A DNA stretch of 64,000 bases from Candidatus Zixiibacteriota bacterium (GTDB taxonomy: Bacteria; Zixibacteria; MSB-5A5; GN15; FEB-12), in contig JBFLZR010000001.1 in the NCBI GenBank assembly GCA_040756055.1, positions 313,849-377,848 of the forward strand, in the 5' to 3' direction. Positions 19,501 through 27,406 of this stretch are shown in pieces. The stretch's first letter is position 1, and each line of letters opens with the position of its first letter. The notes beneath the pieces were generated by a model that was given only the letters and a program-made list of their open reading frames with translations, was not told the DNA's origin and searched no databases. Both the position numbers and the translations under genes were made by a program.

Positions 19501-19896
19501 CGCGTTGTAAGCGTACGAACGGCTCGCCAGTACGGCGTCCGGCAGGTACATCCAGCCGAAGTGTACAGTGGCCGGCCCGGTGATTCCCGAATGCGGTCCG
19601 GTCTCAATCATACGACCCATGGAACAGTTGTGCTGATAATCATAGTACGTAGCACCAACCTGCTTACCCGGAGAGGCAGAGGCGGCGGAGTACGCTACTG
19701 TTCCAAGAGTGACCTGACCTGCTGAGCCGGTACCAAATCGACCAGTCTCATCAGCAAACGAATAGGCCTGGGCGTTCATCCTGGTCTTCTTAGGCACATC
19801 GCCCTTGCCCATCGTGTGAGCCGCAAACGCTGTCATCGCCAAAAAGGCAACTAACAGTAAGGAGACAACAAGAATTGTGGAAGTTCTCCTTATCAT
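16570..19896 (-). CDS. Very large secreted protein with BNR/Asp-box-like region and C-terminal dockerin-like repeats
   Basis: The 1108-aa protein begins with a signal peptide (LVVSLLLVAFLAMTAFAA). Residues about 150-560 contain Asp-box-like motifs (SDNQGVNWN, SSDNGMTWD), as in sialidase-type beta-propellers. Around 600-700 there is an Ig-like stretch (IRIENAGNLTLNWTATTVEDN). The C-terminus has two EF-hand/dockerin-like repeats: one canonical (GDLNGDGYLDPLDITYFVNW) and one degenerate (VDVNGDLAGDPLDLTYLVNY). There is no YPNPFNP domain, so its surface attachment differs from its neighbours. It is Cys-rich for a secreted protein. AAAGGAG lies 6 nt before the ATG. A scaffold or adhesin role is only inferred; no active-site residues could be assigned. 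Confidence 0.8.
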   Translation of the reverse strand: MIRRTSTILVVSLLLVAFLAMTAFAAHTMGKGDVPKKTRMNAQAYSFADETGRFGTGSAGQVTLGTVAYSAASASPGKQVGATYYDYQHNCSMGRMIETGPHSGITGPATVHFGWMYLPDAVLASRSYAYNAYISSSHSYAGVAILHDPDDEYSGYVNVDVTPDNRGIVGGHCDQKGPIPYQPQFHFDACSACEDFAAFLRLPDDVGGDAENTWPKFFFQFGTDTVLHVAAMEDDGRLYLKYFRCVGYEGVGTWDYPCYYVDTVEDIAQDITGERMGDRVCMSWFACPPYQEPWCDTCSGLPTENYDGLLLSQMDNDIYIQTSDNQGVNWNPRQNITKVGPYGDAAWKAYCDASILFDQAGNLHLIWHASPWPADPELDGVFEEFWQGTEARLFHWSENVPYLRTIADHNYYSGDSCGTPAWALTVSKMTLSECDGKLYAIWSQFNDIPNGIENDCAAWGYPDAYWGAANADIWLSISSDNGMTWDAQRNLTNSYTPHCDPVGGEVCQSDYWPSMSRWGRPVITGEDWSAAEIVDPSGGSSLTDYYLDIQFVNDLDAGGIVQDEGGWTNSPIKWFRIPCVEPVANPLAIFQPNGYGDPCWGHPGEQVDTTIRIENAGNLTLNWTATTVEDNGATGWLALGAYSGSVPSGLGNVATVGIYFNYGGVETNYIVLEGSIVFDGNDPAFPRTIPVSFIVADTVQKPVWDTVYTSCLALTCGSTGNFGNGGKAGVNMDYVNAGDCDPDNANVYLFDGSPVIGWATAEDTTFYWAIWDATWLTSSGFRPQYGELETKECASLNAEVFHSGVFVTQDSAIAMEKITVAPLNACPFVLQYHKVYSFDGAAHTGLMIGEAMDWDIPADFRDDDSTGNTWTACNYGGVDPTRNLIYQQGYEATWDDGDEGADCQQNDDRFGGSAFVESYFNGAFAAGGPYSGFVQENDWSQSSVGFYPGPFYRDMIASGFTATDSVEDLHSAMCFHPSLDLGATDYYEVVTILSTVHEGTVANLQANIDAAKAWYTAHGGMTMFADVNGTGGIDVCEGCCEIMGDLNGDGYLDPLDITYFVNWLWKGGPDPACEDEVDVNGDLAGDPLDLTYLVNYTWKGGAAPVPCH

Positions 19897-20677
19897 TCAT
19901 CGCTCCTTTCGAGAGTGAATTAGTTCCCAACTTAGTTCCTTGCGGAATTAAGTTCGCTTTTCAATCGTCCGGAAAGTGGCGAATATCTAAAAGCCTTTAT
20001 CTACTAAAGACCCTCGGAAACTCGCAAAGCTACCCTCAGTTGTGGATTAACCTCCCTTCGGATACCATACTATACAATGGTTCACCGTAAGGCGTACAAA
20101 AGGGCTCGGTAAGTAAGATCGGTACCTTGAAGTAAGTGCGGCAGAAAAACAATTCGCCAAAAGTTCTCCGCTCACTCATAAAACATCTTGGTCAATCTAA
20201 GCTACCAAATACCTCGACTTAAAGAATGAAGCTGATTCCCTAAGCGAGATTATTTATAATGCAAGAAAGTTGTCTCTTTGGTTTACCTTCATCCACGAAG
20301 ACAACCCCAAATTAAACGAATTGGCCACTTTTGTCAAGCGATTTTCATCCTTATTAATGGCCAATTTCTCCCTGTAAAAATTCCCTCACGGTAACAAACC
20401 AAAGCTCCCCGCCATCGGTCCCTGAAAATGATCATCAATTGCACATTGAACTCATCACTTTCGGACCCTCATAATAACCAGGGCTGCCCTTAACAACCTT
20501 TTCGGCGAATCCCCCAAAAAATCTTAGACTTACGGGCCGACATTTTCGCAAGCAAAGCATACCGATGCAGTGGTATTTGACGGCCCCTCGCTTCGAATGT
20601 AGTGACTTGCCCCCGAACAGGTGAAACGCGACAGCCTCTCGATTTTTACATAATCCCTTGCGCCATGCTTTTTTAGA
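19897..20677. other. Long leader and intergenic region upstream of the dockerin-type gene
   Basis: This stretch of about 780 bp has no credible gene. Its only clear signals are a minus-strand promoter at 20309-20337, which would give a leader of about 400 nt for the dockerin-type gene, and the plus-strand promoter at its right end. The segment 20519-20535 resembles 31246-31262 (both contain TTAGAYTTACG), but the match is short. Confidence 0.4.
20309..20337 (-). promoter_or_regulatory. Candidate promoter of the dockerin-type gene with a long leader
   Basis: On the minus strand TTGACA (20337-20332) and TAATTT (20314-20309) are separated by 17 bp. The predicted untranslated leader is about 400 nt, unusual for this window. 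Confidence 0.4.
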
Positions 20678-20705
20678 TTGACATGATGCGGGTAATTTCT
20701 ATTAT
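20678..20705 (+). promoter_or_regulatory. Sigma70-like promoter of the alpha/beta-hydrolase-like gene
   Basis: TTGACA (20678-20683) and TATTAT (20700-20705) are separated by 16 bp. The -35 box overlaps the first possible ATG of the frame (20683), which argues for the later start at 20746. Confidence 0.6.
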
Positions 20706-20745
20706 ATCCCCCTTAGCGGTAAAAACAACCGCGGCGGTGAAAAAT

Positions 20746-21669
20746 ATGATCAAGCTCTCGCGACAAACGAAAGAAATTGTCAAAACCATTCTGTTTTTCG
20801 GCGCGGTCGCGCTGCTTTTGCTGGTCTATGTCATCTATCCGCTGAGCCGGTCCAAGAAGCTTATGGCCCGCAGTGACATCGATCAGTACAATCAGGATTC
20901 GCTGGTTGCCAATGACGCCGGCGCCTACCTGCAGGCCGGCCTGCCGGTTGACACCTTCAGGTTCGAATCCGATGCCATGACAATCCTCGCCTGCCTGAAA
21001 GTGCCCGCGAAAGAAGACACCGGCAGCTATATCCGCGGCACCGCGATACTTCTTCACGACGACGGCGCTAACCGCGACAGCCTGATCAACCTCGCCCGCA
21101 TGTTCCACGACACCGGCTTCGCCGTTATAACCCTCGACCTTCGCGCGGCCGGTAAAACCACCGGCAAATATCGCGGCGAAGGCTACCTCGAGGCTACCGA
21201 TATCCAATCTCTGATCAGCCACCTCGAGATTCACGGACAAATTTCCCACCCGCTGCTTATCGTTGGATACGGGCGCGGGGCGGAGGCTGCCCGCCTTACG
21301 ACTTTCGAAGAACAGCGGGTCGATGCCGTCATCGCGGTCCGCCCATACCTGACAACCAAACGTATGCAGGATATCCTCAAGCAGAGATACGACACCTACT
21401 GGTTCCCCTTCTACCGCACCATCATGTGGTGGTGGTACAATATCCGCTCGGGATACGGCGCGCCCTACCGCGACACCGAGAATCTCCGGCCGGTGGAAAA
21501 ACCCACTGTCATATATCTGGAGCCGCAGGACCTCGATATCGAAGAAATCAACCGCCTTAAAGAGATTTCATCCGGTGAATTGCTCGAGGTTCTCCCCCTG
21601 CCGGCAGGCGATCAAGAGATCTTCGAAAAAGCGGTATCGCTGGCCGCCACGATTCGTTCCAATTCCTGA
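20746..21669 (+). CDS. Membrane-anchored alpha/beta-hydrolase-like protein lacking the nucleophile serine
   Basis: The 307-aa protein has an N-terminal membrane segment (residues about 13-31), so the body is probably periplasmic. The body shows an alpha/beta-hydrolase pattern: the oxyanion-type strand AILLHDDGANRDS, then VITLDLRAAG, and the nucleophile elbow region LLIVGYGRGAEAA. At the elbow the usual G-x-S-x-G reads G-Y-G-R-G, with Gly176 where the catalytic Ser should be. It may be non-catalytic, for instance a scaffold or binding protein. The start is set downstream of the promoter at 20678-20705. The next gene is a flavodiiron protein 103 bp away with its own promoter, so the two are not clearly an operon. 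Confidence 0.65.
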   Translation: MIKLSRQTKEIVKTILFFGAVALLLLVYVIYPLSRSKKLMARSDIDQYNQDSLVANDAGAYLQAGLPVDTFRFESDAMTILACLKVPAKEDTGSYIRGTAILLHDDGANRDSLINLARMFHDTGFAVITLDLRAAGKTTGKYRGEGYLEATDIQSLISHLEIHGQISHPLLIVGYGRGAEAARLTTFEEQRVDAVIAVRPYLTTKRMQDILKQRYDTYWFPFYRTIMWWWYNIRSGYGAPYRDTENLRPVEKPTVIYLEPQDLDIEEINRLKEISSGELLEVLPLPAGDQEIFEKAVSLAATIRSNS

Positions 21670-21715
21670 AATCAACATCGAACCGCCTTCAGCACGGGAA
21701 CTTTGCCCGGCAAGG

Positions 21716-21743
21716 TTGTTTTTAATCTTTTAGTGACTATATT
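21716..21743 (+). promoter_or_regulatory. Candidate promoter of the flavodiiron gene
   Basis: TTGTTT (21716-21721) and TATATT (21738-21743) are separated by 16 bp, about 30 bp before the start codon. Confidence 0.45.
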
Positions 21744-21772
21744 ATCCGCTAAATAAAGCAGGAGATTACCTT

Positions 21773-22960
21773 ATGAGCGCAACGAAACTTGCTGAAAATG
21801 TCTATCACGTCGGCGTCAAAGACCCCGACCTCAGAGTATTCGATATTATCATGAAGACCGAACACGGCACCACCTATAACGCCTACCTGGTCAGGGGCTC
21901 CGAAAAAACCGCCCTCATCGACAACGTCAAAAGACCCTTCGCCGATGATTTCTTTGCCAACATCGAAGAAATTGTCCCGATAGAAAAAATCGACTATCTC
22001 ATTGTCAATCACAACGAGCCCGACCACAGCGGATCAATCGAAATACTCCTCGACAAAAACCCGAACCTCAAAATCTACTGCTCGGCATCCGCCGTGCCTT
22101 TCCTTAAGAACATCATAAACCGCGATGCCGATATCACCGGCCTCAAAGACAAAGAAACCCTCAACCTCGGCGGCAAAACCCTGACTTTCCGCCTCATGCC
22201 CTATATGCACTGGCCCGACACGATGATGGAGTTTCTCGAAGAGGACGGAATTCTTTTTTCCAACGATGGTTTCGCGGCCCACATATCATCGGATTCGATA
22301 TTCGCCGATGAAGTCAAGGTCGATGTTGATTTCGAAGTCCACTACTATTTCGACTCGATAATGCGCCCGTTCACCGGTTACATGCGCCGCAACCTGCCGA
22401 AACTCGATGAGCACGACATCAAAATGGTAGCCCCCTCTCACGGACCTGTTTTCCGCAAGGACCCGCTCAAATACATTAGCAACTATAAGGAATGGGCGGT
22501 GGACAAATCCGAAAACGCCAACACCGTCTCAATCTTCTACGCCTCGGCATACGGGAACACGCAGAAACTGGCGCAGACCATCTCAGAGCATCTTGGTAAG
22601 GCCGGTTTTACGGTTAATCTCTCCGATGTTACCCAAACCATACCCGACCAGCTCCGCGAACAGATTGAGTCCAGCAAAGCGATCCTGATCGGCACGCCGA
22701 CCTTCAATGGCGATGCTGTCAAACCGATTTGGGATGCTGTCAGCTTGTTTTCGACCGTTTACAGCATCGGCAAGAAGGCCGCCGTTTTCGGCTCCTATGG
22801 TTGGGGCGGCGAAGCTTCCAAGCTCGTGGCTGACCGACTTACCGGATTGAAACTCAAGGTGTTCGAGGAAAACTACCGCGCCCGATTGATTCCATCGGAT
22901 GAAGAAATGGCCGGTGTGGCCGACTACTGCCAAAAGCTGACCGAATTCATCGGGAAATAA
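21773..22960 (+). CDS. Flavodiiron protein (FprA family A-type flavoprotein)
   Basis: Flavodiiron proteins reduce O2 to water or NO to N2O and protect anaerobes or facultative organisms. The 395-aa protein has the minimal two-domain layout. The N-terminal metallo-beta-lactamase-like domain carries the diiron ligands His80-x-Glu82-x-Asp84-His85, a His in MPYMHWPD, an Asp in LFSNDGF, and a His in APSHGP. The C-terminal flavodoxin domain has the FMN phosphate loop YASAYGNTQ. No rubredoxin or flavin-reductase domain is fused, so an external electron donor is needed. GGAG precedes the ATG. A strong terminator follows, so it is a single-gene transcript. Confidence 0.96.
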   Translation: MSATKLAENVYHVGVKDPDLRVFDIIMKTEHGTTYNAYLVRGSEKTALIDNVKRPFADDFFANIEEIVPIEKIDYLIVNHNEPDHSGSIEILLDKNPNLKIYCSASAVPFLKNIINRDADITGLKDKETLNLGGKTLTFRLMPYMHWPDTMMEFLEEDGILFSNDGFAAHISSDSIFADEVKVDVDFEVHYYFDSIMRPFTGYMRRNLPKLDEHDIKMVAPSHGPVFRKDPLKYISNYKEWAVDKSENANTVSIFYASAYGNTQKLAQTISEHLGKAGFTVNLSDVTQTIPDQLREQIESSKAILIGTPTFNGDAVKPIWDAVSLFSTVYSIGKKAAVFGSYGWGGEASKLVADRLTGLKLKVFEENYRARLIPSDEEMAGVADYCQKLTEFIGK

Positions 22961-22970
22961 AATTTTATTT

Positions 22971-23002
22971 GCGGGCCTTGACGCTGACAGGCCCGCTTTC
23001 TT
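22971..23002 (+). terminator. Intrinsic terminator of the flavodiiron gene
   Basis: A 7-bp stem, GCGGGCC...GGCCCGC (22971-22977 and 22990-22996), with a 12-nt loop is followed by TTTCTT, 10 bp after the stop codon. Confidence 0.9.
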
Positions 23003-23040
23003 ATAATTCGCTATTTCAACACAAGTGGGAGGAATACCCC

Positions 23041-24603
23041 GTGAGAATATTTACATGTGCTCTCTGCGCCGTCTTTCTCCTGTCCACAGCGGTCTGGGGA
23101 CATTCTGCATCTCTGACCGCGGCGGCCGAATTCACTGTTCCCGGATTCACCCGCCCGATCGAGAAAATAAAATTCAACGACATTAATTCCGACAGCAACC
23201 CTGAAATCCTGGCGGCCGATGGCGAAACAATGGTCCTCTATTCACCATCGGACTGGTCCACCCTGCTGAACATTCCGCTCACGGACAACTACACCGATTA
23301 CGCGATCCTTTTCGACGACATCAACCGCGACTCAATCCCCGATATCGTGCTGGCTTACTATTTCGAGTGCCGCACCATACTGCCGGACACCGCCTGCCGG
23401 ATTTATGTTTACGATGGCGCCTCGGGTTATACCCTGACCGACTCTGCTCACTACGATGCCGGCACGATGGTGACAACCGACCGGACTTCCCCGTTCAAGT
23501 GGGTGACCCTGGCGGCATTGGATGTCACAGGCGACGGTTACAACGAGCTTTTCTGCGGTTTCGACAAATACCGTTCGTTCAAACTGATGATCTCTGTCAT
23601 GTTCAACACCATCGGCCTGTCTTTTTTGACCGACGATATTGCTCAGCCGCCAATCTGGGAAAAGACAGTTCTCATGAGCAATCCCTGCCCTGTCTTTACA
23701 GCGGCAAGCGATAGATTCTTCGCGACCACCACCTATTCCGTATTTGCCAGTGTACCCGGTGATGTAACTGTCGACGGCAGCGTAGAGATTATAGATGCTT
23801 ATGGTGAGTCGCGACTGACAATCGACGAAACGACAAGTGTAACCTGCCCGCGCGATTCCGCCTATAGCTCCAACATCTGCAGCTTTGAGACTTCCGGTGA
23901 TATCAACCCGATCTTCAGCGGCACCGAAATCCTCGTCCGGCACTCCGTACAGCAAACCTGCTTCCTCGACGACATGATTGCCCTGGATTCTACCGAAATA
24001 TCACTAAGGCTTTATAATCTTATCGCCCCGGATTCGGTTGAGATTCTATGGAGTGTCTATGATGCTCCATCGTGCTCCGAGTATTTCTTCAGCCCCGATT
24101 ACCCCGGCAGGTTTTACGGTATCGACGGCGGCTGTCTTTATGAATTTAACGGCGAAAACGGCCAACCCTCGCGCGATCGCATCGATGTCACCACCGGCGA
24201 ACTATTCTGGACACGTTATGGGGCGGCCGACACCTACAAACTGGTCGCGGTGCGCAATCAGACCGTGACAATACATGAACTCGATCTGGTTACTGACGTT
24301 GCCGAACAAACGACAACGCTGCCATCGTCGTTCACCCTTGGCCCGGCCTACCCTAATCCTTTCAACCCATCCTGCGTTATCGAGTATTCGCTGCCCAAAA
24401 GCTGCCACACGAAAATCGGCGTGTATAACATACTGGGGCAAAAAGTAACGACCCTCGTCGACGAACTCAAGCCGGCCGGCAACCACTCGGTCGAATGGAA
24501 CGGCACCAACCAATCCGGCCAACCGGCAGCCTCAGGCATATATTTGTTCAGCGCCGAATTTGATGGATCCGCACGGACTGTCAAGGCAGTCATGCTTAAG
24601 TGA
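23041..24603 (+). CDS. Secreted FG-GAP/VCBS-like protein with C-terminal sorting domain
   Basis: The 520-aa protein starts with GTG at 23041. GGGAGG lies just upstream, and the frame then begins with a clean signal peptide (ending AVWGHSAS). The longer frame to a TTG at 22969 would start inside the preceding terminator and is rejected. The body has FG-GAP/VCBS-like strands with Asp-rich loops (FNDINSDSNPEI, FDDINRDSIPDI), which usually form calcium-binding beta-propellers. The C-terminus carries AYPNPFNPSCVIEYSLP and the VLGQ-type sorting module. That module is almost identical in DNA to the end of the next gene. The ligand is unknown; a surface role is inferred. Confidence 0.82.
   Translation: MRIFTCALCAVFLLSTAVWGHSASLTAAAEFTVPGFTRPIEKIKFNDINSDSNPEILAADGETMVLYSPSDWSTLLNIPLTDNYTDYAILFDDINRDSIPDIVLAYYFECRTILPDTACRIYVYDGASGYTLTDSAHYDAGTMVTTDRTSPFKWVTLAALDVTGDGYNELFCGFDKYRSFKLMISVMFNTIGLSFLTDDIAQPPIWEKTVLMSNPCPVFTAASDRFFATTTYSVFASVPGDVTVDGSVEIIDAYGESRLTIDETTSVTCPRDSAYSSNICSFETSGDINPIFSGTEILVRHSVQQTCFLDDMIALDSTEISLRLYNLIAPDSVEILWSVYDAPSCSEYFFSPDYPGRFYGIDGGCLYEFNGENGQPSRDRIDVTTGELFWTRYGAADTYKLVAVRNQTVTIHELDLVTDVAEQTTTLPSSFTLGPAYPNPFNPSCVIEYSLPKSCHTKIGVYNILGQKVTTLVDELKPAGNHSVEWNGTNQSGQPAASGIYLFSAEFDGSARTVKAVMLK
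24361..24545 (+). repeat. Near-identical sorting-domain cassette, copy 1
   Basis: By eye, this 185-bp segment differs from 27160-27344 at three positions. It encodes the core of the C-terminal sorting domain of the 23041-24603 product. The upstream parts of the two genes are unrelated. Confidence 0.9.
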
Positions 24604-24735
24604 TAGCCTGGACGTATTTTAAGGTAGATTCCCAGGTTACGGATAGGTTGTTGTAGTCAATGGATTCACTTTGTCGTGGCGTTTGAACGGAAAACTGGTA
24701 TCTCTCGTCTATAATACATTTGGAGGAGGGTTAGC

Positions 24736-27402
24736 ATGTCTTATCGACGTCTATTTATTTTCGTTTCTACTGCCGCGAGCCTGGTAGTCCTCGCCCCGGC
24801 AGTCAGTAGCGGCAACGGACTGGACATTACCTTATCTGCTCCCAGCATCCTGGATACTACGCGTCTTTTTTATCCAGTCGGCGACTTTGACTTGGTGTCT
24901 CCACCCTATTCAGAAGTCTATGGAGCGGCAAGCCGCGGCAGAAGCCACGTTCTAACCGTAATCTACGCGGTGATTTCTGGCGGTAGCGGGGCCGGGAATC
25001 ATTGGTCGCTAATAAGGTCGGACTACGATGGAAATCTGATAGACACACTGCCTAAACCGGGCAACTTCGCCGGTAACTGGTACAATTTCGAAACGGTGCT
25101 ATCATCGGATTCTCTATTCTACGTATTCTTCCGCGACAATACGCGGGCCACTTGTTATCGAATAAGGGAAGATCTCACATTTGTTGATGATTCCCCGATA
25201 ATCGTTGGAGAGTCCGACGATGCCGAGGTCAGTTATCACGTCGAAGGTCACACTTTATGGACAATTTCCACTTTTGACTACGATTCAGTCTGCGTTTCCG
25301 TGTTCGATTTCGACCTTTTGGCTCCCATAGTCGAGAATGTGAAGATTGGCCATCGACAGCTTTGGTCGAGCGTCGCCTCCGACAAACTCTATATGTGTAC
25401 GGCACCCTGGGACAGCGCCTATTTTGGCGCTTTTTACATCGATAAATCAGGGACCGTAACTCGACTTCAAAACATAAAAATGGATGGCTTTGTAAAAAAC
25501 AACATCTCCTGCTTCAGCGGCTTACCCTGTGGAGCCGACTCGGCATTGTTCTTCTTTTTTGATGAAGACTCTCTGGGGCGCGACCAGTTCAGGTATTTCT
25601 ATCTATCGGGTTCAAACCTGACCAATGAGACCGAGGTTTGCGAGATACCGCTCTCACTACCGCTTGCTGCAGGTGTTGGAGGACCCTATGCATATCAAAT
25701 GTCCGGTGACACATTGGTTCTCATTAGCACCAATCTATCGGTGAGCGAAGAATTTGTGGATTATTTGGTGTTTGCTCTTGAGAATGGCACGCTTCTCCAG
25801 AAAAATTGGGTCGACTATACAATTGTGCCGACGGCGTATCAGTTTCTCACGTATACCTTCTCCGAAGGCGTCGGCTCCTATTACCTGATCTACCAAAAAG
25901 GTGTTCATGTCATGCGCCTTCCTTTTGAAACACCCTTCGCAGAAACGTCGCATAAGCAGCTTTTTTTTAATTCTGGCCACCTTCGTCGCCCCAGCATCAC
26001 TCACAACGTTGATGAAGTATTGGTGGTTTCAGAATGGCAGGACACCTCCGCTGTTTGTCTCAAGGCTTCTTTATTGAAGGATCTGGATCGATTGACAGTG
26101 TATGCGGACCGCCGGCTTCTCACCGACGGCTGCAGACGCTTGAGGCCGCAGCTTCATAGAGCCGCCGGCAAGGAACTACTGGTCTGGCTTGAGGGGCCCT
26201 ATGCCCTAAGTACGCCTTCATCAAGCGCGTCATCGATCGCTGAGTATTACTACTATCACAAGGCAACTCTGTTCTCGGGGTATTTGCCAAAGACTACCGA
26301 CATGATTGATGAGGCAGTCAGCCTACCGCCAACACCCCTGCTGAACAGACATTCAGTCTGTCGGACCATAGGCGATACAGCATATGTAGGGGTAGCGAAA
26401 AACGATCTGTATAGAATTGGCAGAATCAATGTAAACACAGAGGCACTCATTGGCGGTTTGATCGACGGGAATGAGCGAGGGGAACTCGGGACACTTCTGG
26501 TCAACAATGACACCCTGCTTTGGCTGTCAGGGTTTGATTACTGCACGGAATGGGAGTGGTTCCAGTGTATCTATTATTTCTGGGGATATAACGGCATCGC
26601 CATACGCAACGGCCAAATAATTGACAAGGGCACTTACCACACTCCGCCGTACTCTGTAGAATATTACGAATTTCCCTGGTTGAGTGATTTACGGTCGTTT
26701 GTGATTATGGATGGGTATGGTGTGAGAGACCTCCCCTTTCTAACCGAATTCGGAGAGCTTAGGGAAATTGATTTCGAATCGAAGGAATTGGTTCTTTTTA
26801 AGGACTTATCGTGTCTGGGATGTGAGGCTGCGATTTATCCGACTGTCTATGGCAATGTCGTGGTTCGCTATTATGCTTCCTCCCGTAACATAGGGGTCAC
26901 AGTCTACGACTATTGGTGGAACAACGTGATTACGACTACCACACTTACTCTAGAGGATCAGCCAATAGAGTTCTCCGAATTCGTCTATCTCCCAGATGAC
27001 AGAAAAGTGGTTTTTGCTTATTCCGCTTACGTGCCCGAGCCCTATGCCGCTGTGCGCACCTTCGTCAGATCGATCGATTTTGACTACCCTACCACCGCAG
27101 AAGAAATACAAGCCGAGTTGCCCGCTCAGTTTCGTCTCTCCCAGAACTACCCCAACCCCTTCAACCCATCCTGCGTTATCGAGTATTCGCTGCCCAAAAG
27201 CTGCCACACGAAAATCGGCGTGTATAACATACTGGGGCAAAAAGTAACGACCCTCGTCGATGAACTCAAACCGGCCGGCAACCACTCGGTCGAATGGAAC
27301 GGCACCAACCAATCCGGCCAACCGGCAGCCTCAGGGATATATTTCTACAAAATGGAAGCCGGAGATTATGTGGGATCAAAAAAGATGTTGCTGCTGAAAT
27401 GA
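24736..27402 (+). CDS. Large secreted protein with C-terminal sorting domain
   Basis: The 888-aa protein has a signal peptide (LVVLAPAVSSG) after a strong GGAGGAGGG ribosome site. The first about 790 residues are beta-rich with repeated short segments, possibly a beta-propeller. I recognise no enzymatic motif. The last about 80 residues are LSQNYPNPFNPSCVIEYSLP plus the rest of the FlgD-like sorting domain, ending YKMEAGDYVGSKKMLLLK. The body uses more A/T-ending codons than its neighbours, whereas the C-terminal cassette is nearly identical to that of the preceding gene. This suggests a passenger gene that acquired the local sorting domain (inference). Confidence 0.8.
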   Translation: MSYRRLFIFVSTAASLVVLAPAVSSGNGLDITLSAPSILDTTRLFYPVGDFDLVSPPYSEVYGAASRGRSHVLTVIYAVISGGSGAGNHWSLIRSDYDGNLIDTLPKPGNFAGNWYNFETVLSSDSLFYVFFRDNTRATCYRIREDLTFVDDSPIIVGESDDAEVSYHVEGHTLWTISTFDYDSVCVSVFDFDLLAPIVENVKIGHRQLWSSVASDKLYMCTAPWDSAYFGAFYIDKSGTVTRLQNIKMDGFVKNNISCFSGLPCGADSALFFFFDEDSLGRDQFRYFYLSGSNLTNETEVCEIPLSLPLAAGVGGPYAYQMSGDTLVLISTNLSVSEEFVDYLVFALENGTLLQKNWVDYTIVPTAYQFLTYTFSEGVGSYYLIYQKGVHVMRLPFETPFAETSHKQLFFNSGHLRRPSITHNVDEVLVVSEWQDTSAVCLKASLLKDLDRLTVYADRRLLTDGCRRLRPQLHRAAGKELLVWLEGPYALSTPSSSASSIAEYYYYHKATLFSGYLPKTTDMIDEAVSLPPTPLLNRHSVCRTIGDTAYVGVAKNDLYRIGRINVNTEALIGGLIDGNERGELGTLLVNNDTLLWLSGFDYCTEWEWFQCIYYFWGYNGIAIRNGQIIDKGTYHTPPYSVEYYEFPWLSDLRSFVIMDGYGVRDLPFLTEFGELREIDFESKELVLFKDLSCLGCEAAIYPTVYGNVVVRYYASSRNIGVTVYDYWWNNVITTTTLTLEDQPIEFSEFVYLPDDRKVVFAYSAYVPEPYAAVRTFVRSIDFDYPTTAEEIQAELPAQFRLSQNYPNPFNPSCVIEYSLPKSCHTKIGVYNILGQKVTTLVDELKPAGNHSVEWNGTNQSGQPAASGIYFYKMEAGDYVGSKKMLLLK
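27160..27344 (+). repeat. Near-identical sorting-domain cassette, copy 2
   Basis: Second copy of the 185-bp segment at 24361-24545, 2799 bp away in the same orientation. Confidence 0.9.
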
Positions 27403-27406
27403 TGGG

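Noticed and set aside
20041-20051. DnaA-box-like TGTGGATTA in the leader region
   Set aside because: Single copy with one mismatch and no cluster around it.
20683-20745. Start of the alpha/beta-hydrolase-like gene at 20683
   Set aside because: The ATG overlaps the -35 box of a good promoter, and the added residues are not signal-like; ATG 20746 is preferred.
22969-23040. Longer N-terminus for the FG-GAP-like protein from TTG at 22969
   Set aside because: It would start within the intrinsic terminator of the flavodiiron gene; GTG at 23041 has a strong ribosome site and a direct signal peptide.
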